From the NCBI GenBank assembly GCA_012845835.1, contig JABAKD010000025.1:24351923-24415922 (forward strand): DNA of 64,000 bases. Reading direction: 5' to 3'. The first letter of the stretch is position 1. Every line of letters begins with the position of its first letter. Origin of the DNA: Undaria pinnatifida (taxonomy: Eukaryota > Sar > Phaeophyceae > Laminariales > Alariaceae). Below the pieces are notes generated by a model. That model made no database searches. It was not told where the DNA came from and saw nothing but the letters and a program-made list of their open reading frames with translations. A program made the position numbers and the translations under genes. Positions 1-11,877 of this stretch are shown here, one piece after another.

Positions 1-765
1 CCCCACCCCCCACCTTCCCAAAAACCCCAACCCATCCCAACCCCACCCCTTCGAACACTCCGCCCTCTCTCTACTACCTGATTGTACGACTTTCTTCATG
101 AAATACACGATAAACTGATGCATTCTTTCCCAAACAGTCTCATTTATCTCCTCAAAAACATGTATAGTTTCCACGCAGAGATTGAGCTGCCCCACACGCC
201 CCACCCCTGCCCCCAACCCCCCACTCCCATGATAAACTGTTGTATTTTTGTATATATATATTAAATTTTAAATTTCACTTTTTTTCCCAAAAACCGTTAG
301 ACTTATCCCCTTGAAATGATTTATAGCGTTCACACGCACAAATTGCACGCCCGCCCCCCCCCCCCCCCCCCCCCCCGTTTCCCGCCCCCCCCTCCCTCCA
401 ACACCGCTCGCTTTTGATCAAAGCCAGCCTCCCTCGTCCTTCGAAACTCCGCCCCCGCCCTCATCGGTTCTTCGACCTACAGGATTTACTTCGTAAAAGA
501 ATACATTTCCCTTCACAGCTGTCAGATTTTGTCCCCCTCACAAACGGGTTTTATAGTTTCCGCGCACAGACTGACTAAAATCAACCTGTTGACCCTGACA
601 GCTACACTGTAGATGAAAGGGGAGTCGCCGACCTATACCTTGAAAATGAGGACACACAATTCGTAATTTGCGCGATCGGAGCATCACACACAGCTTGCAA
701 AGATGAGTTTCGACGAAATCTCCGATCTCATACGTAGCTGGAGTGTATTTTCATTTTTTATTATA
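1..765 (+). repeat. Family A (C-rich modular repeat), near full-length copy
   Basis: This copy shows the parts shared by all family A copies. There are two or three modules of about 110-130 bp reading like 'cccctcaaaaacatgtatag' followed by 'tttccacgcac', separated by cytosine runs (a run of about 20 C near 353-376). Next comes a segment with 'gttgaccctgacagctacac', and then a conserved 3' end with 'cttgcaaagatgagtttcga' and 'gctggagtgtattttcattt' running into an AT-rich tail near 750-770. The 5' end lies outside the window. Other copies are near 6.5, 11.9, 19.1, 19.9, 20.6, 39.7, 41.1, 41.9, 47.7 and 48.1-49.0 kb. The short reading frames through it are low-complexity Pro-rich artefacts. The fixed 3' end suggests a non-LTR or SINE-like retroposon (inference). 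Confidence 0.75.
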
Positions 766-1570
766 TATATAGCTCATCATGTAGCTTTTTTATAAATTAC
801 AGAAATAACGTACCTGGTAGCTTGCCGGAGATATCGCAGACGGACAACTCGGATGGGCCGAACACATTCGAATCGTTTCATAATCTGGGTCATGATCTTG
901 GGGTCGCTTCTTCTAAAGTCCCGTAATAACTAGGAACTTGCCGACTAAAAGTGAATTTTTTAATAGAAATCGTTTTTTTTTTCATCTGATTGATCGAACA
1001 AGGAATCACCAGGCAGGAAGTTATCTTGATATAAGGAAAATAATATTCGACATAACATCAAATTTTTCCTATTTAATCGAGTTTTATTAAATTTTGAAAA
1101 CAATTTGGAGTGTTTGTGCACGCGGACGTGGCATATTCATTGTAGCCGACGCCAGCCACGCGAATTGGAGCTTTATCGTCGAGTGATTAAGAGGCGAGAA
1201 GCCACCATTGAGAGAAGTGTAACCGCCGGAGCAGCTGCAGCGCGACGTCCGAGTTCTTTCTGCAAATTTTTGACCGCCTGTGACACCTAGAATTGAATTG
1301 ACACTACCGCAAACCCGGGTTTACGTCACCCTTCACCTCGAAAGTCATACAACCGACAATCACAACAGGACGACGTCGCTCGGAACATCTCGATCGCGAT
1401 GTTCCTGTCGCCTGTGCCCGTGTGAGGTGAGGGGGATGCGCCAGCTCCCCCAAGAGACGCCTAGGGCCAACGTGCATCATAAAATGCTCCGTTTTCGATA
1501 TTCTCAAAAATTATATTTGCATGACGATAAAGTGAGTATTGAAATACCTTTTTAAGGGAAAATACTATTC
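766..1570. other. No gene recognised
   Basis: AT-rich sequence to about 1,100, then more GC-balanced sequence with short open frames on both strands. None shows a recognisable domain, splice structure or homology to another part of the window. Confidence 0.4.
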
Positions 1571-3735
1571 CATTTTGGGAGCTGACCCTATTTATGGCGG
1601 CGTGTTTTCGTTGAGAGAACACACTCTGGAGCAGCCTAGCACAAGGGTTGGCAACATTGACAACCGCGGTCCAATTGATAAAACGTTAACATTCACCAAC
1701 AAGAGACGACCGGTGGAGCAGCCGCGACCGCGCCAACGTACCATAGAAAATGGTACCCTGGCGATGTCACCTCCAAACCACCTCGACGCCTACCATGGCC
1801 GCCGCGATATCAGTTTTCCGTCCAGTGTAGCTCGGCCAAGCCGCACGCACACCGACCAAACGAGCTAAAAACGCAACGTTCGCTCAAGAGTTTGATAGGT
1901 TGATGGCCGCAGCTGCGCCCTCCACGGCGTTTTAACGCTCCCTCCGCCCACCCGACAGACCCTGGGGTGATGGCTTCCTAGCCCGAGAATCAACAGAAGG
2001 AGAGGCTGCCGGCGGCGACCGGACGCACGCCGGCGCTGTTGTTTGCTAGCGTCGGGGTTCATAACCACGGTGATGTGTGACTTGCTGCGTCGGTCCAATT
2101 TCCCGCATTTTTGACGAACAGCGCGCCCTTTTCCTCAGTAAGAAGCAACTCTGTTCTATTTTTTGAAATTATAGTCTAAATTTAATGGTATCAATTTGTA
2201 TTTGATTGGTCTAAACACGAAGGATCACTTTTATAATCCGATTTCAGGGTAATCCAAACAACAACTGAGCAAACAAAACGACGAGAGTAATGAAATACGT
2301 GTTGGGATTGGGTCGTCCGAATTCGATTGGGGAGTTTAGACGCAACTTAGAGTGGCGTGTTCGCCGTGGGGCAACATATCCGAGAAGTCTGGTGCGATGT
2401 TTGGCCGCGTTCACGGCCACGATCGGGGCGATTCAAAGCGACCCTCAACGAGGCAGCCAGCCGGGGAAACGCCCTCCCCCACCCCCGCAGACCATTGAAG
2501 ACCGTCTCCTGGCGGTGGCGTCAAAATGCAAAATTCAAGGCGGCCGCGATCCCAATTTCCATCCAGCTTGCTCGGCCAACCAGTACAAAAGCAATCCAAC
2601 GCGCCAAAAACACGAGCAATCGCCCAGGCGTTCGATAAGTTCATCGCCGTCGCTGCTTCGTGCGCGGCGTGTTCACGCTCCCTTCCCCTACCCAACAGGC
2701 TCTAGGGACGACAGCTATCCTGGGACGCCAAAAATATTGGTATATCTATGCTGTCCGCGGCGCTCACGCGAGGACGCGAGCCCCTACTCTCGTCGGTTTT
2801 CGTAAGCAGGGCGTTATGTAAGTTGCTGCGTTGTTCCGAATTCCCACATAATTAAAGAACAGTGCACCCTCTGCCTCGGTAGGAAGCAAGTCAAATGTTT
2901 TTACGAAATCGTGTCTGAATTAGGTGATGTTTTCCTGATTGCTTTTATATTTTTTTATTAGTATATAAACCGGAATCTTGAACGTAATTTGTAGTTGATC
3001 AGTCCAAACATGCAACATCATTAACTAATATGATTTAGAGGTGATTTGAAAATACATTTGAACGAAAAATATTTCAAAGTTAACGAACCATGCTCGGAAT
3101 AGGGTTAGGATAATCACATTTGGGAGTTGGCCAAGCTTAACGTGCTGTGTTAGCCGTGAGACAACACAGCCGTGACGTCTGACGCAACATTTGGCACCGT
3201 TGACGGCCACGATCGAGGCGATTCTGCGCGAACCCCAACGAGATAAATAGGGGCAATAGCCGTGTCCACCCCTGCAGACCATAAACGACCGCAAACCGGC
3301 GGTGACGCCACAAAAATATCATGGCGGCCGTGATCCCGATGTTTTATTCCAGCTTGCTCGGCCAAGGTCCAAGAAAACCAACCCACCAGTTCAAATTCGA
3401 GTATTCGCGCAAAAATCATATTTCTTCATCGCCCTCATCGCTCCGGACGCGGCGTAACGAAGCTCTCTCTCCACACACTCGAGAGACCCTGCGGACGACG
3501 GCTTCTTTCCCTGGGCTGCTGAACGGAGGGAGAGACTGGCGGCGAAATGGATGCCACCACCGCAAGCCGTCGATCTTGTCAACATTCTCCGGTGTTCGTC
3601 AGCAGGGCTTCGTGTCACTTCGCTGCGTTTCTCCGTTTTTTCACTTATTTGAAACCCAATGCGCATTTCCTCGATAGGAAGAAAATCTGATGTATTTTTT
3701 GGGAGATAAATTCCTAATGGGATTTGCTTCATATT
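1570..3735. repeat. Three diverged tandem copies of a ~0.75-kb unit
   Basis: Anchor words recur in the same order in three blocks, roughly 1,570-2,230, 2,290-2,990 and 3,060-3,735. The motif 'gctcggccaa' lies at about 1,830, 2,570 and 3,356, giving spacings of about 740 and 786 bp. Each block then carries a 'ttcacgctccct'-like motif, 'ttgctgcgt' and a late 'cctcggtaggaagcaa'-type motif. Divergence is high and indels break all frames, so I cannot tell whether the unit was ever coding. The order of conserved words favours old tandem duplication over independent insertion. Confidence 0.6.
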
Positions 3736-3895
3736 TTAAAACTGCCCCTTGCTGGAACGGGCACTGGTTGCATTGATTTTTTGCTGGATGCAGATACGTG
3801 AAAATATCAGAGCAATGTAAAGACAGCATACGCCGTTATTTTTATGATCTTCATTGACAACACAAATCATCAAAAAATCACCCCCGTCAGCGTTA

Positions 3896-4165
3896 TGTGA
3901 AATTAAAGGGTGGGGGACACAGAGTGCCCCCTGCAGGTCTACCAATTGAGCAGGTCCTCGGAGAGTACTCACTTTCGTTCCTTCGTAGAGATGTAGCTTT
4001 ATTCGTTTCCACCAGAGCCCGCGATAGCTTCTGAGATCGGAGGCGCGTGCCTCCGATCTAATTCCTATCTTCCCCGAATATAAACCGCCAACCTTATCAT
4101 ACGAAACCTATCCAAATGATCTCAAATTCGGATACTTACAGGCCTTTCGAGGCCGTATCTTAACA
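3896..4165 (-). repeat. LTR copy 1 (270 bp)
   Basis: Outermost LTR next to the GTTA target duplication. It differs from the other two by a few substitutions, for example tataaacc where copies 2 and 3 have tatatacc. Confidence 0.7.
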
Positions 4166-4329
4166 CTAGCCCACCCTGATGAGTCGCATATGCAGAAATA
4201 TGAGAGATTCGGGGAAACTCCGGTTCTACGAACTAGACCATGAGTCGAAAATGCAGCTCCTCAAACCCCACTCCCACACCTCTAACCGTCTGGCTATGGA
4301 CGTGTCTGTGTCCTGCCGACGACGCCACA

Positions 4330-4599
4330 TGTGAAATTAAAGGGTGGGGGACACAGAGTGCCCCCTGCAGGTCTGCCAATTGAGCAGGTCCTCGGAGAGT
4401 ACTCACTTTCGTTCCTTCGTAGAGATGTAGCTTTATTCGTTTCCACCAGAGCCCGGGATAGCTTCTGAGATCGGAGGCGCGTGCCTCCGATCTAATTTCT
4501 AACTTCCCCGAATATATACCGCCAACCTTATCATACGAAACCTATCCAAATGATCTCAAATTCGGATACTTACAGGCCTTTCGAGGCCGTATCTTAACA
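4330..4599 (-). repeat. LTR copy 2 (270 bp)
   Basis: Middle LTR, nearly identical to copy 3 and bounded on both sides by the 164-bp internal sequence. Confidence 0.7.
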
Positions 4600-4763
4600 C
4601 TAGCCCACCCTGATGAGTCGCATATGCAGAAATATGAGAGATTCGGGGAAACTCCGGTTCTACGAACTAGACCATGAGTCGAAAATGCAGCTCCTCAAAC
4701 CCCACTCCCACACCTCTAACCGTCTGGCTATGGACGTGTCTGTGTCCTGCCGACGACGCCACA

Positions 4764-5033
4764 TGTGAAATTAAAGGGTGGGGGACACAGAGTGCCCCCT
4801 GCAGGTCTGCCAATTGAGCAGGTCCTCGGAGAGTACTCACTTTCGTTCCTTCGTAGAGATGTAGCTTTATTCGTTTCCACCAGAGCCCGGGATAGCTTCT
4901 GAGATCGGAGGCGCGTGCCTCCGATCTAATTTCTAACTTCCCCGAATATATACCGCCAACCTTATCATACGAAACCCATCCAAATGATCTCAAATTCGGA
5001 TACCTACAGGCCTTTCGAGGCCGTATCTTAACA
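4764..5033 (-). repeat. LTR copy 3 (270 bp)
   Basis: Last LTR. Identity to the other copies stops exactly after CTTAACA at 5033, where the second GTTA begins. This fixes the LTR border independently of the tandem repeat phase. Confidence 0.7.
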
Positions 5034-6480
5034 GTTATCTTTAGTCTGCTACGCAAGAACGCAGACCGGCGGCGAAGAAACAATCCTGCGGAGATGTTCT
5101 GTTACTACCTCCTGTGAACTAGTGCATATCATTATCAATGTGCCAACCTGAAAACCGCCCGGCAGGCAATTCCAAAATCCCAATGTAGACGTGTCATATC
5201 ATATGTATCTGGTCGAAATTCACATATGTATATAAACCTGGTTTCTGGTACGACTCACCAGGTATGCGAAACTGTTGTTAGATACAAACGCTAAGGACAT
5301 TACCCTTGCCGCCGCTTTTATTCCAGCGTCATGGCGTGCAGTCAAAAAAAGCGAAACTTCTCGCCTGTAACGTGCAGACAACAAGAACCACACCCAGCGA
5401 AACACTACACAACGAACTGCCCATAGCGCTTAGTTGAAAACGCCATACTATAAACTATAACCCGTGAAACAAGTAAATACACAGGTAGACTGTAGGTACT
5501 GCCACCTTCGTCTGCGTTGGGAAGCTTTGCACTTTGATGTCATCTTCCACGACGAGGCCTGGCGGGGGTAAGACAGGCAGCGCCGCCCGTTCAGCTTCTC
5601 TAATACATGTATTATATTGCAAATTTGTATGCTGTACCGTAAAATTGCCGCTATGTTTTGCGAAGCACGACTATCGCCATCGAGCTGTCTTTTGGACGCA
5701 GCAGACGCGGCTGAATTGCCTGTGAAATTGCCTATGACATGTCAGAAGCTGTTGCATAATTTTACTCACTTCGATGCGCATTTCGGATATTCGGTTGTGG
5801 TTATTTGATTGCCTCCTGTCATATGCAGTACAATATCCCAACAATCTCATGCCGTGCATTAAATTCCCCATGAAAATGTAGCTGGTATTATATACCAAAA
5901 TAATATATTAGCTGTTTCTAGACATATTCGGCGTTTCTACTCGTAGTAAAATTTTTTTTGTGATGGACACGCCCTGTCGTAAATTCCAGCGTTGGAGATC
6001 ACATCTTCACAACAGTGGCGATAGAATAGTTGAAAAGATGGGCATAAAAACATCGCTCTCGTTAATTTGGGCGATCTATTACGAATCGGGCGATCTCGAC
6101 TAAAACGACATGTCATTTATCTACCTTCGTGGCAAGCGAAGAAGCACGCTGAGCCCGTACAAGTATGTTTTTATATCATGCCAATGATATGTGTTTAAAT
6201 TCGACTACTGATCGTTTGAGATGCGAACCGATAATTAAGAGTAGCAGGAGTCCATCAGGTGCATTTATAGGGTTTCGCCGACCGAAACCGAGTACATTGC
6301 ATTGGGTCGGATTTTCGATGACAAAAGCTACCGAAACCGCAAACCGACTCGGGTCTCATGGGATGCCAATTGCTCCTGTCCCCTGCGCCAATTGTTTACG
6401 TCTCCATAACCGTATGGACACTCGTCGAATGTGTGGACATCCTTCGACTCCTGCAGATCGCGGTATGTAGCTCACAGCAC
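5034..6480. other. No gene recognised
   Basis: Unique-looking sequence with short frames on both strands and no motif I recognise. No polyadenylation or promoter arrangement supports a gene. Confidence 0.4.
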
Positions 6481-7070
6481 ACAGCATACGATATCTTACC
6501 CACCCCCGACACCAACGCCCCCTCCATCCCCACCACCCGCACAATCGCCTAGATCTAGCATCATGCGTATAGCAAACCCCTACATCTATGCAACCTAAAG
6601 CCGTCCGCCCCCCGCCTCCCCCGCCATATCCCCCCCCCCTCACCCTCAAGAAGAATTTATAGTTTCCACGCACAAATTGACCTGCCCCACCCGTCCCCTC
6701 CCCCCCGCCCCCCCCCTCCCGCCCCCCTTTTGGTCAAAATCAGGCCCCCACGTCCTTAAAAACTTCACCCTCCCCTCACCGGATATTCGACTTACAGGAT
6801 TCACTTGATAAACTGATGCATTTTCTTCCACAGCTGTCAAATTTTGTCCCCCTCAGAAACTGGTTTTATGGTTTCCGCGCACACACTGCCTAACATCACC
6901 TGTTGACCATTATAGCTACACTGTAGTTGCAAGGGGATTCGCCGACCTATATCCTTAATGAGGACACACAACCCGTAATACGCGCGATCGGAGTATGACA
7001 TACAGCTTGCAAAGATGAGTTTCGACGAAATCTTCAATCTCATAACTGGAGTGTATTTTAATTTTCATTA
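6480..7070 (+). repeat. Family A copy
   Basis: It starts in C-rich sequence with the 'acaccaacgccccctccat' and 'atcgcctagatctagca' words that recur in reverse complement near 40.4-40.9 kb. It continues through two cytosine-rich spacers and the 'tgttgaccattatagctaca' segment, and ends in the shared 3' terminus with an AT tail at about 7,050-7,070. Confidence 0.7.
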
Positions 7071-7786
7071 TATACATATGGAATCAACGTCGAATGATTG
7101 TACACTCCTAAACTCCCGCAAATCAAGGTTCATAGGTCAGAGCACACAGCACCATATCTGTATGAAAGTCATGTCGAATGGGTGGACACCCCTAGACTCC
7201 CCCAGAAAACCACTCCGATCTCACAGCACAGCAGCAGGGCCATCCTCTTGCTGTGTCTGTGGCGAGCTGGCAACCCTGTAGGCCACGTGGGGTGAAGTTG
7301 GGGAAGAGGAAGTGTACGCATGTGTCGATCTCTTTTGGTATTTCGCGGAGGTCATGGACGGGCTTGAACCAGCGCTATGGCCTTCGGGTGCGGTTTTGTA
7401 GTCCGCTAGATAAGCTGGTATCACGCCCGACGCTGAAAGGTAAGGCTCATATAACAATAGGAAGACTCGATAACTGTGCCTACTGTCTTACAGTAAATAC
7501 TCGATGTCCACGTACTTTATTTAACGACGACATATTACTACCACAAAGCTTCATTGACGTATCGTATGGTTCCAACTTCACACTATTCTACCACTACCTT
7601 CACGAGCACTCGTGGTCTCCGTCTACCCAGGACTGCATAAACACATGCATGTACGGTTTAGGTTTTCCTCTTCTCTTTGACTTGCATATAATGTGGCCAG
7701 CTTGTATTCTTGCACTTTTGGCCTGCCAGTGTTCTTAGAAACACTAAAAATATCTTTGCGGAATCTGAGCTCACGGCTCACGATAT

Positions 7787-8048
7787 TGTCAAGTACATAG
7801 TGGGTGAACACATAGAATCTCTGCTGGTCGACCAATTAGGTATATCCGCGGTGTTACTCACTTTCGTATCTCAAAGCGGGAGAGAAGCAGCTTTCATTAT
7901 TCCCACTGGAATCGAAGATGACCACTGGGGCGAGAGGCAAGAGACTCCGTCTGACTACCCCGAACATAAAACGCCATCCTATCACAGGAAAACGGCCAAT
8001 TATCTATCGAATTACGAAATTGCCAGCCTTTCAAGGCCGTGCCATACA
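7787..8048 (-). mobile_element. Divergent solo LTR of the 3.9-5.0 kb family
   Basis: This 262-bp block begins TGTCAAG and ends CATACA, again TG...CA. It aligns end to end with the 270-bp LTRs. Shared words include 'ctgctggtcgaccaattagg' against 'ctgcaggtctaccaattgag', then 'actcactttcgta', 'cgccatcctatcacaggaaa' against 'cgccaaccttatcatacgaa', and 'agcctttcaaggccgt'. The internal region is absent, as expected for a solo LTR left by recombination. No clean target duplication is visible, which fits its age. Because it stops at the same two borders, it supports the LTR definition. Confidence 0.65.
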
Positions 8049-8399
8049 AATGTCGACCTCAGAAGTCACGCGGCTTACGTTTGATGGGGGCGTTGGCGGG
8101 ATTACTCTGTCGTCAGCCGCGGAGTTGTCCAAGAAATTTCAATTTTTTTTGGAATATCATTACTTTTCTTCACACTCTTCAAGTTTAGTCCATAGCAGCT
8201 TCCATGTATATATATATATATTTCGCCCAAAAACTTATATGGAAACGTTCATAAAGACCGATTCACTTTAATTTACTTTCTTGATAAGACTTCAATGCAA
8301 GCGATAAACATCCACAGAAGTGGTGATTTTCTGTCCCCTCGCACCAACTTTGATCAATTTGAATACACTGCCATCCACTTGACATCCAACCGTGACCGT

Positions 8400-9478
8400 C
8401 GTTGAGCGTTACTAATTGCTACTACATCCGCTCCATCTACTTCCACCGACTGGTATATTCTCGCACCAATTCCCATATGCTTCCAAGGTATCAATCAAAT
8501 ATGACTTGCTACCGTCTACTTGCACAAGCTAATATTATTCAAAACACATGTCACTTTCTATGCACTGCCACTTGCTTCCGTCAAGATACACATACTTGCA
8601 CGAGCGTCCATGTGTATATCAGCACTGTCTTCTTTCTAGTGCCAAATATTTTACATCGATCGATTTTCACCCCACCTCTATCCAATTTTCTCCCTTTCAT
8701 TTGCATCTACTTCCATGTTCTCCCATTTACTTCCACTTTCTTCCACATTGCTTCAAGTTTCTTCCATGTACATATTTTTACTACCTATTTCCACGTACTT
8801 AAGCGACTTCTATCCACTTCTACTGCATTCCATACACTGAAGCTGCCTCCCGTACACTTCCAGTTGTGTCCGTCTGTTTCTACGAATTGCGTCCATTTTC
8901 ACTTTCTTCCATACGCTCCCACGTACTTCCATATTGCCCAAGATTTGATATCGTGCAGGTGATTTGCAGGTGACTTATATGAAGTCCATTAGCTTCAACC
9001 CATTTCCATATATTCCGGTATTCTCCCAACAACTCTTCCATACAATATTGCTGATTTCCATCTATCTATTACTTTTAATATCATGCAACTTCAAGGTCGA
9101 GTCCTATGTTCCAACACTCTCCACATGATTCCATCTCCGCCCATCCACTTCCGTCCATTATCATTTACTGCCATGACGTCTATGTACTTCCCCCATTGCT
9201 ATCCTCATTCGTCGATTTTCTCCTCTCCATCACCTCAAGCTTCAATATCTGACACCTTGTTGCCGTCGACGTCCATTTACGTCCAGCTCGTTCCATTTAC
9301 TTCCATCCACTTTCACCTGCGTCCAGTTACCTCCATTTGCTATTCGGACAACTTTTTATCTACTTCCGTCAGCTTTGATACAGTTCCGCTGAGCTTCCAT
9401 CTACTCCATCCTCCTCCATATTCGTCCAACGCTTTGCACATTTCTGTAGCGAGCTTCTACCTACTCCTGTGTTGGGGC
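8400..9478 (+). repeat. Degenerate 10-bp minisatellite, pyrimidine-rich arm
   Basis: Phrases such as TTCCATTTAC, TTCCATCCAC, TTTCACCTGC, GTCCAGTTAC and CTCCATTTGC follow one another in an exact 10-bp register near 9,298-9,347. Looser versions (consensus about TTCCAYYTAC) extend over about 1.1 kb. The long open frames here (for example from 8,402) are Ser/Phe/His/Thr-rich low-complexity translation of the repeat, not genes. Confidence 0.7.
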
Positions 9479-10665
9479 TAGAGTCAGCTTGGAGCCAGGA
9501 AGATAAAACCTGTATCGATAAGGGCAACGGTTATAGTGGTGGCTAGAGATAGGTTTAAGCTTGGCGTCAAGTACGCGGACACCTGTGGAAACGCATCGAC
9601 TCTGGTGGAATTACGTTGAAGATGACGATTAATCGCAGTACTTATGAACGCATGCACGTCCGTGGTATTAGGTGGAAGTAGATATAGATGGAAATAGAAT
9701 GGAAGGTTGGGAACAGATATCGACGCTCGTACAAGTTGATGAACGCAGACGCAAAATGCTTGAAAATTCATGGATGCTTAGTGAAATCGGTGAAAGTCGG
9801 TAAAACATATAGACGTTGAACGAAGCAGGTGGAATTACATATAACTAATTAGAAAGTACATGGGAGTTAGGGGGCTTTGGTATAGGCTGATGGAAGAAAA
9901 TGGAAATTAAATTAAAATATGTGTGTGGGAATCGTCGGAAATATGCCAACGCCCATGAAGGAAAATGGAAGCATACGGGTGTCCTTGGCAAGTGCATGGA
10001 GCTTGTTCGAAGTCAGTACGGGTTTGTAGAAGTCGGCGGAACTACGTGGAATACGCGAAAAATATCGACGCTCGTGCAAGTGGATGGAAATGGATGCAAG
10101 GTGCATTATGAAGTGCGTGGACGCTCATCGAAGTTGGTCGATGTTGGTGGAAGCTGTTACAAGTTAGTGGGAGTTGGTAGAGTTTGAAATGGCGAAAGAC
10201 GGAGGCATGCAAGCAGATGGAAGTCGGTGTACACGTATCATCTACTGTAGAGATAGGTGGAATTAGACGCAAGATCTAAACAAGGACGTGGAACCTTCTG
10301 GACCTCAGTGGAAGTTGGTCGAAGTGTAAGCTTGTCGTGCCAAATTGGCGGAAGTCAATGAAAACCAAAAAGTATTGTTTGACGTTCGAATTTTCGTGGG
10401 AGTTGACGTAAGTACAAAAAATGCAAGTCATGTAACCAAGTAGATGGCATCTAGTGCAAATCAGCGAAAGGTAATCGAAATCGGTGGAAGTACAACAATT
10501 TCAATGTCGATGAAAGCATATCGACGCTCGTGGGAATTCAGGAGAGTACAAGCAAGTCAATCCCAGTCATCAAAAGGCCGGGGAGGTGACACGCGAGTAC
10601 TGGGAAACTCGTGGAAGTAGATCGGAGTCGGTGGAGGCATTTAGACAACCGTGAGAACATGAACG
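9479..10665 (-). repeat. Same 10-bp minisatellite, inverted (purine-rich arm)
   Basis: From about 9,480 the strand composition flips and the reverse complement of the same consensus appears (GTGGAA, GGAAGT, GTGGAAGTAGA). It keeps a 10-bp register, for example from 10,021 to 10,190. The two arms are about equal in length (1.08 and 1.19 kb), so the whole is a degenerate long inverted structure centred near 9,480. Confidence 0.65.
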
Positions 10666-10754
10666 GATTTTAAATCTTCTATGACCAGCGTGCGTGAAGG
10701 TTCCGTAGCACCTTCCTTTTTCTTTCATATACCTCCATGTGAAATGACCAAGAC

Positions 10755-11006
10755 TACGGTAGGGGGGGGTACCCCCATTTTCACTGGTGTGTTTGAGCTA
10801 CTCACACGAGTGGCTCTGTACCCCACGGATGAAGATGGTTTAGGAACTTGTTTCGGCGCAGCTTAGATCACCTTTGCATTGCGGATTAATTTCGTCAATG
10901 TAAAAAATGAAGAATACGTAAGATCGCATAGGAACGAAGGGGTTACACGCACGAGTGACCCCTGGCCACTGAAATAAAAGGCCCAAAAGGGGACCCCCCT
11001 ACCGTA
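10755..11006. mobile_element. MITE, copy 1 (TA-CGGTAGGGGG ends)
   Basis: The left end reads CTACGGTAGGGGGGG and the right end CCCCCCTACCGTAG, an inverted pair bounded by TA dinucleotides as in Tc1/mariner-type elements. The element is about 250 bp with no transposase. A second copy at 63,375-63,614 has the same ends and the same internal words (actcacacgagtggctc / actcgcgcgagtggctc). The superfamily assignment is an inference from the TA borders. Confidence 0.65.
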
Positions 11007-11877
11007 GCCTGAGTCAAATACCACATGCATGCCTCCAGATACTTACATCGGAGCTGCCATGCAAGCACATATTCCGGGGAATTTCCATGGAAGAAATAGG
11101 AAGCTTCTATTGAAGCAAATTGAGCATGTCAAATATTGGGCGGGGCCCATGCTGTACGGTTTGAATCACCATGTGTGTTTGCCATCAGATATTATCATGG
11201 TTATCTTGCTCGATGACAGGATGGGCTCCATTCTTCTGTTGATGAGTTACTGCACTTGCGACGACACCTGTCCTGGTTGGAGTTAAGTCGTGCCTGGCAG
11301 AGCTCGAGCTGGCAACAAACGCGGCACATGTAACACTGACCCGATCAACATGTTTTTGAACTCTTGCCATTAACGTGCAGTCGTGCTTGGTGTCTACGCG
11401 CACCAACCTGCGACGTTTGGTTCATGAACGAACACACACAACATATCGAAAAAAACAACCGGGGAAAGCGTTAGGGTCTGATATGCAGCAGCACTGCATG
11501 TGTAGTAGTGGTAGTAGTAGTTGTTGTTGTCGTCGATGTTATAAGAACAGGAGGAGAGCAGTTACAGGAACTGCGACAGCTACTGGTAGCTCAGGTTTAC
11601 GTATAGTTTAGGTGAACCTACAGTACATTGCTGCACTGCTGTATCGATAGAGTGCGTGTACTATGAACAATGGTATACTAGAGCATCTGAATCCCATCAA
11701 CAGCAGTTTCGGAAGCAGCAGCGTAAATGCAGAAGCAGTAGACACTGACTTCTCGTCACTTTGCATTGTTGGTGCCACAAAACAGGCAAAATTCGATTCG
11801 TGCATGTACCAATAAATCGCAAATCGTAAACTTGTGCGATATCCCCCCTGGTCATTTCAAGGGTCTTCAATGTTTCA
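11007..11877. other. No gene recognised; short TRG microsatellite
   Basis: It contains a short trinucleotide run (gtagtagtggtagtagtagt and following ttgttgttg) near 11,500-11,535. Nothing else is recognisable. Confidence 0.4.

Larger units (their letters stand above)
3896..5033 (-). mobile_element. Tandem LTR array, TRIM-like (LTR-int-LTR-int-LTR)
   Basis: A 434-bp period repeats 2.6 times. The 270-bp part present three times (3896-4165, 4330-4599, 4764-5033) begins TGTGAAATT and ends CTTAACA, so it has TG...CA ends. The two 164-bp spacers (4166-4329, 4600-4763) are the internal regions. The array is flanked by GTTA at 3892-3895 and at 5034-5037, a 4-bp target duplication. Read on the minus strand, each LTR starts TGTTAAGATACGG, has TATA-like and AATAAA motifs in plausible order, and ends TTTCACA. 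A purine-rich 'AGGGTGGGCTAG' sits just before the 3' LTR, as a polypurine tract would. No obvious tRNA-binding site and no protein are present. It is best read as a miniature non-autonomous LTR element with recombination between copies. Confidence 0.75.

Noticed and set aside
4170-4220. CTGATGAG...GAAA in the LTR internal region, resembling a hammerhead ribozyme core (retrozyme idea)
   Set aside because: I could not draw stems I, II and III around it, and a 7-base core is expected several times by chance in 64 kb.
8402-8962. 186-codon plus frame
   Set aside because: It is translation of the 10-bp pyrimidine-rich repeat; composition is Ser/Phe/His/Thr only and no motif is present.
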